Below are positions 1 through 5,652 of a DNA stretch of 5,652 nucleotides, piece after piece. Numbering within the stretch: the first letter of the stretch is position 1; every line of letters begins with the position of its first letter. The notes beneath the pieces are model-generated. The model had not been told where the DNA came from. It saw only the letters and a list, made by a program, of their open reading frames with translations, and searched no databases. The stretch comes from Eudoraea sp. (GTDB lineage Bacteria > Bacteroidota > Bacteroidia > Flavobacteriales > Flavobacteriaceae), in NCBI GenBank assembly GCA_013041785.1, contig JABDRK010000296.1, positions 1 through 5,652 of the forward strand, read 5' to 3'. A program made the translations under genes and the position numbers.

Positions 1-1
1 G

Positions 2-622
2 AATATTGGACATGTTGGAGCCACCTCTTTTTTCCCTTCTAAAAATCTCGGATGTTACGGAGACGGAGGTGCCATATTCACTAATGATGATGATCTTGCG
101 CATACCTTGAGAGGAATTGTTAATCACGGTATGTATACACGCTACCACCACGATGTAATTGGGGTAAATTCTCGCCTGGACTCCATACAGGCCGCTGTTT
201 TGAATGCCAAACTCCCGCGTCTGGATGCCTATTGCGAAAGTCGGAGGGAAGCCGCGAGAAAATACAACCGGGCATTTGCAGGCCAGGAACATATTGTGAT
301 CCCTAAAACCGTTCGGGGATGTGAAGGAGTTTGTGATACCTGTGACTGCCATGTATTCCACCAATACACTTTGAAAATAACCAATGGCAAGCGGGATGAA
401 GTGGCACAAAGTCTTCAGGAAAAAGGGATCCCCTTTGGTATTTACTATCCGATTCCGTTGCACCGTCAGAAGGCCTATAAGGATGATCGCTATCGGGAAG
501 CTGACTTCCCCGTTACCAACCAGTTGGTTGAACAAGTAATCTCCCTGCCCATGCACACAGAACTGGACGACCAACAAATCGCCCATATAACGGAAGCGGT
601 TATTGAGAGTGTAAAACAGTAA
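2..622 (+). CDS. DegT/DnrJ/EryC1/StrS family sugar aminotransferase, C-terminal part (5' end outside window)
   Basis: This is the last 206 residues of a PLP-dependent aminotransferase that transfers an amino group, usually from glutamate, to a keto sugar bound to a nucleotide. The frame is open from base 2 and no start lies in the window; the family is usually 360-380 residues, so roughly the first 160-170 are missing. The motif SFFPSKNLGCYGDGGA is visible near the left edge, and its lysine (codon 41-43) is the expected Schiff-base residue for PLP. Further on come the family motifs GVNSRLDSIQAA, HVFHQYT and GIPFGIYYPIPLHRQKAY. These resemble WbpE/WlbC-type enzymes, which make 3-amino-uronic sugars, but the exact substrate cannot be read from this part. 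A cysteine cluster, CX3CX2CXCH (320-352), sits just before HVFHQYT. The next gene, galE, starts 23 bases downstream, so the two are probably co-transcribed in a nucleotide-sugar cluster. Family assignment is firm; substrate is inference. Confidence 0.93.
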   Translation, partial: NIGHVGATSFFPSKNLGCYGDGGAIFTNDDDLAHTLRGIVNHGMYTRYHHDVIGVNSRLDSIQAAVLNAKLPRLDAYCESRREAARKYNRAFAGQEHIVIPKTVRGCEGVCDTCDCHVFHQYTLKITNGKRDEVAQSLQEKGIPFGIYYPIPLHRQKAYKDDRYREADFPVTNQLVEQVISLPMHTELDDQQIAHITEAVIESVKQ

Positions 623-645
623 CCTGTTTCAAAAAACAATTTTCA

Positions 646-1671
646 ATGAAAATACTTGTTACCGGGGGCCTGGGTTTTATAGGGTCCCATACCGTTGTAG
701 AATTACAGCAGGAAGGATTTGAGGTAGTGATCATAGACGACTGTTCCAACGCCTCTGAAAATGTGCTGGATGGGATCACCGCAATTACCGGGAAACGTCC
801 GCAATTTGAGAAACTCAACCTGAGGGTAAAGGAAGATGTGCTGGACTTTTTCAAACGCTACCCGGAAGTAGGGGGAGTCATTCATTTCGCCGCGTCCAAG
901 GCCGTGGGAGAAAGTGTAGAGAAGCCTCTTTTATACTATGAAAACAACCTCAATTCACTGATCTACCTCTTGCAATGCCTGAGTAAAAAGGATAATTCCG
1001 CTTTTATTTTTAGTTCTTCCTGTACCGTGTACGGACAGGCAGATGAGATGCCTATTACCGAGGACGCCCCGGTTAAACCTGCTGAATCGCCCTACGGAAA
1101 CACCAAGCAAATCGGGGAGGAAATCATTGTAGATACGTGTAAGGTAATGCCGCAGGTCAAAGCGATCGCATTGCGATATTTCAATCCCATAGGCGCTCAT
1201 CCTTCGGCTGAAATTGGCGAATTGCCTATTGGGGTACCTCAAAATCTGGTTCCATTTATCACACAAACTGCTGCAGGTCTCAGGGATCAGTTAGCTGTGT
1301 TTGGGGACGACTATCCCACCCCGGACGGCACATGTATCCGAGATTATATCCATGTTGTTGACCTGGCCAAAGCCCATGTGGTGGCCTTACAGCGTATTCT
1401 CCAGGAGGAGTCGGAGGGTAACTACGAGGTTTTTAACATCGGGACAGGAAAAGGAAGTTCCGTGCTCGAGGTTATTGAAAGTTTTGAACGGGTTTCCGGC
1501 AACTCCCTTAATTATAAAATCACGGGAAGAAGACCCGGAGATGTTATCCAGGCATATGCAGATACTAGCAAAGCGAACAGCGTACTGGGATGGAAGGCTA
1601 AGTCCACCCTGGACGATGCCATGAAATCTGCCTGGCAATGGGAACGGAAGATCAGAAAACAGCCTTACTAA
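646..1671 (+). CDS. galE: UDP-glucose 4-epimerase (GalE-type extended SDR)
   Basis: This is a cytosolic NAD-dependent epimerase that interconverts UDP-glucose and UDP-galactose, and perhaps the N-acetyl forms. At 341 residues it is close to the length of E. coli GalE (338) and aligns with it end to end. The Rossmann motif GGLGFIG is at residues 7-13, with D31 and N35 placed to bind NAD ribose. The motif HFAASKAVGES carries K85, SSSCTVYG carries the catalytic serine S125, and YGNTK (150-154) gives the catalytic Y150 and K154. RYFNPIGAHPS and RDYIHVVDLA are also typical, and R296 in GRRPGD should contact UDP. The position of E. coli Y299 (human C307), which limits substrate size, is A303 here, so UDP-GlcNAc/GalNAc may also be accepted (inference). 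N58 replaces the usual aspartate near the NAD adenine. The start is the first ATG and gives the canonical N-terminus; upstream is A/T-rich with no Shine-Dalgarno. It lies 23 bases after a sugar aminotransferase gene, suggesting a role in polysaccharide precursor supply. Confidence 0.95.
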   Translation: MKILVTGGLGFIGSHTVVELQQEGFEVVIIDDCSNASENVLDGITAITGKRPQFEKLNLRVKEDVLDFFKRYPEVGGVIHFAASKAVGESVEKPLLYYENNLNSLIYLLQCLSKKDNSAFIFSSSCTVYGQADEMPITEDAPVKPAESPYGNTKQIGEEIIVDTCKVMPQVKAIALRYFNPIGAHPSAEIGELPIGVPQNLVPFITQTAAGLRDQLAVFGDDYPTPDGTCIRDYIHVVDLAKAHVVALQRILQEESEGNYEVFNIGTGKGSSVLEVIESFERVSGNSLNYKITGRRPGDVIQAYADTSKANSVLGWKAKSTLDDAMKSAWQWERKIRKQPY

Positions 1672-1672
1672 A

Positions 1673-1716
1673 CCGGACGAAAGATATAGGAATAATCCAT
1701 CCGGGCTGCTGGCCCG
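1673..1716 (+). other. Two small, mutually exclusive inverted repeats in the leader between galE and the 118-codon gene
   Basis: CCGGA (1673-1677) can pair with TCCGG (1700-1704), and CGGGC (1702-1706) can pair with GCCCG (1712-1716) across a 5-base loop. The two stems share bases 1702-1704, so only one can form at a time. No T-run follows the second stem, so it is not a standard intrinsic terminator. Each stem has only 5 base pairs and may be chance. It could weakly attenuate read-through from galE or shape the leader of the next gene, which starts 10 bases later. Confidence 0.2.
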
Positions 1717-1726
1717 TAAATACAGT

Positions 1727-2083
1727 ATGCTTCCTGAATTTCAAAATCCCCAAGCCTTGCTTAAGACTGCTTCTGCTCAGGCACTTTATCTCAAATTGGT
1801 CCAACAACTAATCAAGGATTTTGAGCTCGCAAATATTTCTCATGACCTTAGGGAAGATATTGGCCCGGAAGAGCTGCAGCTGGCCCTCAAGGAAAAACTC
1901 TATGTGCTGCTTCTTGAGGAATTTCCAGAGTACCTCAATCTGATGTATATAATCGATGTTCCTGAAAAGGCCTTCCAGCAGATTGAAGTGACCGATGTTG
2001 TAGAAGTGGCAGAGCAGGTAACTTTCCTTATTCTGCGCAGGGAATGGCAAAAAGTATGGCTTAAGTCCAATTACAGGCCCTGA
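1727..2083 (+). CDS. Hypothetical 118-residue acidic helical protein
   Basis: I do not recognise a named domain. The product is 118 residues, acidic (19 Asp/Glu against 12 Lys/Arg) and free of cysteine, with no signal peptide and no hydrophobic stretch long enough for a membrane segment, so it is probably cytosolic. The pattern suggests three main helices: about 9-32, 47-66 and 88-113. The middle is rich in leucine, glutamate and aromatic residues (EEFPEYLNLMYIIDVPEKAF), and the end holds two tryptophans (W107, W111) in LRREWQKVW. The spaced hydrophobics and balanced charges look like a real folded protein and not a chance reading frame. The start is the first ATG in a frame that remains open upstream, so a longer N-terminus is possible but has no good start nearby. 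It lies 55 bases after galE and 93 bases before sucA; no promoter motif was seen directly upstream, so transcription from galE is likely. Function unknown. Confidence 0.72.
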   Translation: MLPEFQNPQALLKTASAQALYLKLVQQLIKDFELANISHDLREDIGPEELQLALKEKLYVLLLEEFPEYLNLMYIIDVPEKAFQQIEVTDVVEVAEQVTFLILRREWQKVWLKSNYRP

Positions 2084-2133
2084 ACCCGTTGATTTTGTTA
2101 GGAAGAGGTCCCCAAAGTAACTATTAATTGTTG

Positions 2134-2141
2134 TATTTTTG
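2134..2141 (+). promoter_or_regulatory. Putative Bacteroidota-type -7 promoter box for sucA
   Basis: TATTTTTG matches exactly the TAnnTTTG consensus of the primary sigma factor in Bacteroidetes. It lies 35 bases before the sucA ATG, which would put transcription start near 2146-2149 and give a leader of about 30 bases. The upstream -33 TTTG/TTG element is not evident at the expected spacing; the nearest TTTG (2094-2097) is too far away. The rest of 2084-2176 shows no terminator hairpin, so sucA may also receive some read-through from the gene before it. Confidence 0.5.
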
Positions 2142-2176
2142 ACTTTAAATTCCAAACCACGAATCCAGATCATACT

Positions 2177-4996
2177 ATGGATAAATATTCTTTTCTGAAT
2201 ACGGCACACACTTCCTTTTTCGCGGAACTTTATGACAGGTATTTGACTAACCCGGATAGCGTGGAGCCGAGCTGGAGGGCTTTTTTTCAGGGCTTTGATT
2301 TTGGAATGGAAAGCGCACTGGATGAAGCAGGCATTACTTCCGGAGCAACCACCGTGACCTTATCCGATGGAGAGCAGGTGGAAGTGCCGGAAGCTGTCCA
2401 TAAGGAATTCCAGGTGGTCAGGTTGATTGACGGCTACCGGAGCCGGGGTCACCTCTTTACCAAAACCAATCCGGTGCGTGAACGAAGGAAATATGCCCCC
2501 ACGCTGGCCATAGAAAATTTCGGTCTTTCCGAAGCAGACCTGGATACGGTATTCAATGCCGGGGAGGTCATAAATATTGGAGCAGCAACCCTGCGCAAAA
2601 TCATTTCGCACCTGCAAATGATTTATTGTGATGCCATTGGCGTGGAATACATGTACATCAGAAATCCTGAGCGGGTACAATGGATACAGGACTGGATCAA
2701 TGTAAATAGCAACCATCCCAAGTACAGCCGGGAAGAAAAAATCCATATCCTAAGAAAGCTTAATCAGGCTGTATCCTTTGAATCTTTTTTGCACACCAAA
2801 TATGTGGGGCAAAAGCGTTTCTCCCTGGAGGGGAATGAGTCGCTCATCCCTGCGGTAGACGCTATTGTGGAACGGGCTGCTGACCTTGGCGTGAAACAAT
2901 TTGTCATGGGGATGGCCCACAGGGGTCGGTTAAATGTCCTGACCAATATTTTTGGAAAATCGGCTAAGGATATTTTTAGTGAATTTGATGGAAAAGACTA
3001 CGAACAGGAAATATTTGACGGGGATGTGAAATACCATCTGGGGTGGACCTCCGTTCGCAAAACGGATAACGGGAATCAAATAAATATGAATATTGCCCCC
3101 AATCCTTCCCACCTCGAAACAGTTGGCGCTGTGGTGGAGGGAATAACCCGTGCAAAGCAGGACACCCATTACCCCGAAGATTTTTCCAAAGTACTCCCTA
3201 TAGTAGTACACGGTGATGCCGCAATTGCCGGACAGGGAATTGCCTATGAGTTAGTGCAGATGGCCCTGCTGGAAGGATACAGGACCAACGGCACCATTCA
3301 TATTGTGGTTAACAACCAGATAGGTTTTACCACAAACTACCTGGATGGGAGATCCTCTACCTATTGCACCGACGTGGGTAAAGTAACCTTAAGCCCTGTG
3401 CTGCACGCGAATGCCGATGACGTGGAATCGGTTGTGCACGCCTCCCTTTTTGCCCTGGAATATCGCATGCGATTTAAACAGGATGTCTTTCTGGATTTGC
3501 TCGGCTATCGAAAATACGGTCATAATGAGGGGGATGAACCGCGGTTTACCCAGCCGAAGTTATACAAGATTATCGCCAAACACCCTAACCCAAGGGAAAT
3601 CTACACAGAAAAGCTGATTGCAGAAGGAATTATTGACAAGGCATTTGTCCAGAATCTGGAAAAAGAATACAAGGCCAGCCTGGAGGAAGAATTGGAAGTT
3701 AGCCGCAAAAAAGATAAAACAGAAATAACCCCGTTCATGGCAGATGAATGGAGCGGCTTCAAAAATGTCCGCGAATGGGAGATGCTGGAGGCAGTAGACA
3801 CCACTTTTGATAAGAACAAACTAGCCAAAATCGCCCACACCATTACTGAACTTCCCGAAGGTAAGAAGTTCCTGCGCAAGATAGAACGCCTGGTAAAGGA
3901 ACGCAGAAAAATGTTCTTCGAAACAGATAAGCTCGATTGGGCGATGGGGGAATTGCTGGCCTATGGAAGCTTACTGGAAGAAGGCTTTGGCGTTCGAATT
4001 TCGGGCCAGGATGTGGAACGGGGGACATTTTCCCACCGGCACGCTGTTTTGAAGGTGGAAGAAAGCGAAGAGGAGGTAATGCTGCTGAATCATATTTCCA
4101 AGGATCAGGGCAGGTTTCAGATCTATAATTCCCTGCTTTCTGAATATGGAGTTGTCGGATTTGATTACGGTTATGCGATGGCAAGCCCCAATACCCTCAC
4201 TATCTGGGAGGCCCAGTTTGGAGATTTTAGCAATGGGGCGCAGATCATGATCGACCAGTATATCTCTGCTGCCGAGGATAAATGGAAACTGCAGAACGGA
4301 TTGGTAATGCTCTTACCCCATGGCTATGAAGGACAGGGGGCCGAACACTCTTCTGCCAGGATGGAACGGTATCTGCAACTGTGCGCCCGGGACAACATGT
4401 ATGTGACAGATTGTACAACACCGGCTAATTTGTTTCATTTGTTTCGCAGACAAATGAAGGCAAAATTCAGAAAACCCCTAATTGTATTTACTCCGAAAAG
4501 TTTGCTACGACACCCCAAAGCGGTTTCTTCTGTAGATGAATTTGTGAATGGCCACTTCCGGAAGGTCATTGACGACCCGGATGCCGATCCTAAAAAAGTA
4601 AAAACGCTGGTATTCTGTACCGGGAAATTCTATTACGACCTGTTGGCAGTCAAGGAAGAACAGCATCGTGAGGATGTGGCTTTGGTCAGACTGGAACAGC
4701 TTTTCCCCTTACCGGCAGAAGAAATCAGGAGTATCCTGGCCAAATATAAAAAGGCCGATGATAGGGTTTGGGCACAGGAAGAACCGAGGAATATGGGTGC
4801 ATGGACTCATCTGTTTACCCATCTGGAAGAAGCCCGCGATTTCCGGGTTGCCTCCAGGAGGTTCTACGCCTCTCCAGCAGCGGGAAGTGCAGTAAGATCT
4901 AAAATGCGTCACCAGCAGGTATTGGATTTTGTTTTCGATAAGTCTAAGGATAATATGACGCGACAGCTTACTAAAAGCGAATACCAGAAAAAGTGA
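2177..4996 (+). CDS. sucA: 2-oxoglutarate dehydrogenase E1 component (thiamine diphosphate-dependent)
   Basis: This enzyme (also named odhA) decarboxylates 2-oxoglutarate and passes the succinyl group to the lipoyl arm of E2, in the cytosolic complex of the TCA cycle. At 939 residues it is full length. An N-terminal segment of the 2-oxoglutarate dehydrogenase type (about 4-43, with SFLNTAH and DPSWRAFF-like DSVEPSWRAFF) is kept; in this family it helps bind E2. The TPP-binding domain (about 190-510) has MAHRGRLNVL (H248), NPSHLE (H312), GDAAIAGQG (346-354) and NNQIGFTT (379-386), which hold substrate, magnesium and diphosphate. The transketolase-type pyrimidine domain (about 585-785) has WEAQFGDF with the likely cofactor-activating E678, and HGYEGQGAEHSSAR (H715, H724). 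The C-terminal domain (about 787-920) ends with WAQEEPRNMGAW and a conserved RHQQVLDFVF. The ATG chosen gives the typical MDKYSFLN start. A -7 promoter box lies 35 bases upstream, and the stop overlaps the next gene by 4 bases. sucB is not adjacent. Confidence 0.98.
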   Translation: MDKYSFLNTAHTSFFAELYDRYLTNPDSVEPSWRAFFQGFDFGMESALDEAGITSGATTVTLSDGEQVEVPEAVHKEFQVVRLIDGYRSRGHLFTKTNPVRERRKYAPTLAIENFGLSEADLDTVFNAGEVINIGAATLRKIISHLQMIYCDAIGVEYMYIRNPERVQWIQDWINVNSNHPKYSREEKIHILRKLNQAVSFESFLHTKYVGQKRFSLEGNESLIPAVDAIVERAADLGVKQFVMGMAHRGRLNVLTNIFGKSAKDIFSEFDGKDYEQEIFDGDVKYHLGWTSVRKTDNGNQINMNIAPNPSHLETVGAVVEGITRAKQDTHYPEDFSKVLPIVVHGDAAIAGQGIAYELVQMALLEGYRTNGTIHIVVNNQIGFTTNYLDGRSSTYCTDVGKVTLSPVLHANADDVESVVHASLFALEYRMRFKQDVFLDLLGYRKYGHNEGDEPRFTQPKLYKIIAKHPNPREIYTEKLIAEGIIDKAFVQNLEKEYKASLEEELEVSRKKDKTEITPFMADEWSGFKNVREWEMLEAVDTTFDKNKLAKIAHTITELPEGKKFLRKIERLVKERRKMFFETDKLDWAMGELLAYGSLLEEGFGVRISGQDVERGTFSHRHAVLKVEESEEEVMLLNHISKDQGRFQIYNSLLSEYGVVGFDYGYAMASPNTLTIWEAQFGDFSNGAQIMIDQYISAAEDKWKLQNGLVMLLPHGYEGQGAEHSSARMERYLQLCARDNMYVTDCTTPANLFHLFRRQMKAKFRKPLIVFTPKSLLRHPKAVSSVDEFVNGHFRKVIDDPDADPKKVKTLVFCTGKFYYDLLAVKEEQHREDVALVRLEQLFPLPAEEIRSILAKYKKADDRVWAQEEPRNMGAWTHLFTHLEEARDFRVASRRFYASPAAGSAVRSKMRHQQVLDFVFDKSKDNMTRQLTKSEYQKK

Positions 4997-5598
4997 GGAT
5001 TATACCCTACATATTGCTATGGGTTTGTATACCCATTCTGGCACAGGAAGAACAGCCCAACTATGCCCGGATGGCGCAGGTATTCACAGAACAGTATAAC
5101 AGTGGGAATTATGACGGGATCTACGAGCTGTATGATGTTGGGATGAAGAAGGCCTTTACCCGGATGGAGACCCGGGATTTCTTCGGGGTAAATGTCAATA
5201 GTTTAACAGGAAGGATCAAATCCATGCAGTTTTTGGGCTTGCGCGATGGTGCACATGTTTACCGGGTGGAGTTTGATCGGTCCATGGCTGATATGGTCAT
5301 ATCCCTGAATGCGCAAAACCAAATCAGCGGATTGTTCATTTCCCCGCCAAAACCCCTGGGCGCACCTGTTATTGAGCGAAATATTACCCCAATGACATTG
5401 CCTTTTGAGGATGAATGGTTTGTATATTGGGGAGGTCTCACAGAGGCCCAAAATTATCATGTTCGGGAAATGAGCCAGCAGTATGCCTATGATTTATTGA
5501 TGGTGAAAGACGGGGCCTCATATCAGGGAGATCCTAAAAAAATGAAAGTTATTTTGCTTTTGGAAAGGAGATACTGGCTCCATGTAATGCGAGGATAG
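4993..5598 (+). CDS. Exported protein with DUF3887-like region and start of an M23 peptidase domain; frame broken at an A7 run
   Basis: The frame-0 product is 201 residues. It begins with a GTG codon inside the sucA stop (GTGA, 4-base overlap); an in-frame stop at 4972-4974 and no other good codon between them fix this start, and the overlap suggests translational coupling. Residues 1-17 form a short signal peptide (R2, hydrophobic core, ILA before Q18), so the protein is probably periplasmic; C12 does not sit in a lipobox. Residues about 22-118 resemble DUF3887, a small NTF2-like fold often found before M23 domains. From about 138, FEDEWFVYWGG, NYHV (154-157) and YAYDLL (164-169) match the start of an M23/LytM-like metallopeptidase domain, which typically cleaves peptidoglycan peptides. 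After K183, at the A run 5536-5542, the M23 match leaves this frame; the last 18 residues here look unrelated. With the -1 frame restored the gene would run beyond the window. The family reading is fairly firm; enzymatic activity cannot be judged because the later zinc ligands lie outside. Confidence 0.8.
   Translation: MRIIPYILLWVCIPILAQEEQPNYARMAQVFTEQYNSGNYDGIYELYDVGMKKAFTRMETRDFFGVNVNSLTGRIKSMQFLGLRDGAHVYRVEFDRSMADMVISLNAQNQISGLFISPPKPLGAPVIERNITPMTLPFEDEWFVYWGGLTEAQNYHVREMSQQYAYDLLMVKDGASYQGDPKKMKVILLLERRYWLHVMRG
5536..5542 (+). other. Seven-adenine homopolymer at the frame break
   Basis: The run follows codon CCT (5533-5535). Reading in frame 0 gives Lys-Lys-Met and a stop at 5596-5598. 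One additional A, or a -1 slip after the second AAA codon, gives Lys-Lys-Asn-Glu and joins the M23-like frame. Seven or more A is a known context for sequencing error, replication slippage and RNA polymerase or ribosome slippage; which applies is not shown by the sequence. I saw no convincing strong stem-loop or pseudoknot directly downstream. Confidence 0.7.
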
Positions 5599-5652
5599 TT
5601 CAGGTAATAGACAGTATTCCGGATAATACCCCTGGGGTGATGAACCCTGAAG
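5541..5652 (+). pseudogene. Continuation of the M23 peptidase gene in the -1 frame (open at window end)
   Basis: Read from 5541 as AAT GAA AGT, this stretch encodes 37 residues without a stop to the window edge. It contains NESYFAFGKEILAP followed by an ARIVQVIDSIPDNTPGVMNP stretch, which is the expected continuation of the M23 domain: a glycine-lysine turn, then the APxxGxVxxVxDGxPDNxPG-type beta strands of this subfamily. It has no ribosome start of its own; the only nearby ATG (5582) is in another frame and is followed directly by TAA. It is therefore best understood as the second part of the gene starting at 4993, separated by a one-base frame difference. The motifs with the final HxH zinc ligands should lie to the right of the window. 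Marked as a broken gene because of the frame change, but it may be intact if the A run has eight bases in the true genome. Confidence 0.7.

Noticed and set aside
320..343. CX3CX2C spacing resembling the radical SAM iron-sulfur signature
   Set aside because: It lies within a clear PLP aminotransferase of the DegT family, with no radical SAM barrel around it; only the spacing is alike.
1702..1720. Intrinsic terminator after galE
   Set aside because: The stem is only 5 bp and is followed by TAAATAC, not by a T-run, so it does not meet the usual pattern.
1808..2209. 133-codon minus-strand reading frame across the small protein gene and sucA start
   Set aside because: It runs antisense to two better supported genes and its translation shows no family-like pattern; its length reflects the codon use of the + strand.
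2281..2287. Run of seven T near the sucA start as a possible frameshift or terminator tract
   Set aside because: It encodes part of Ala-Phe-Phe-Gln in the conserved SWRAFFQ motif, and the frame continues correctly on both sides; no hairpin precedes it.
3843..4184. 113-codon minus-strand reading frame within sucA
   Set aside because: It is antisense to the conserved transketolase-like part of sucA; its product is rich in Pro, Arg and Ser and looks like a shadow translation.
5563..5587. AAAGGAG followed by ATG as a possible internal start or frameshift stimulator
   Set aside because: The ATG at 5582 is followed directly by TAA, and an SD-like site lying downstream of the slip would not act as the usual upstream stimulator. 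The GGAG/CTCC pairing there is only 4 bp.

Overview
The window reads as ordinary chromosomal DNA from a member of the Bacteroidota, most likely a marine-type Flavobacteriaceae. Three things suggest this: the protein sequences look flavobacterial (clearest in the 2-oxoglutarate dehydrogenase E1); the start sites lack Shine-Dalgarno motifs and are preceded by A/T-rich sequence; and a Bacteroidota-type -7 promoter box (TAnnTTTG) lies just upstream of sucA. This assignment is by recognition, not by a database search. All five genes lie on the + strand. No RNA gene, mobile element, CRISPR array or long repeat was seen.

Left part (1-1671): the C-terminal half of a PLP-dependent sugar aminotransferase of the DegT/DnrJ/EryC1/StrS (WbpE-like) family, followed after 23 bases by a complete UDP-hexose 4-epimerase (galE). 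Together they look like the end of a nucleotide-sugar cluster supplying surface polysaccharide or protein glycosylation. Middle (1672-2176): a short leader with two small inverted repeats, an unrecognised 118-residue acidic helical protein, and a promoter region. Right part (2177-5652): a complete thiamine-dependent 2-oxoglutarate dehydrogenase E1 (sucA/odhA, TCA cycle). It overlaps by 4 bases (GTGA) a gene for an exported protein with a DUF3887-like N-terminal region and the start of an M23 (LytM-like) peptidase domain.

The most notable feature is in that last gene. At a run of seven A (5536-5542) the frame that matches the M23 family moves to -1. The original frame ends 18 codons later at 5598, while the -1 frame stays open and M23-like to the window edge. 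This could be a one-base sequencing or assembly error, a true frameshift or phase-variable tract, or slippage; the sequence alone cannot decide. Smaller points of interest are a CX3CX2CXCH cluster in the aminotransferase, an alanine at the substrate-gate position of GalE, and the fact that sucA is followed directly by a peptidase gene and not by sucB. I see no clear candidate for a wholly new biological system here.
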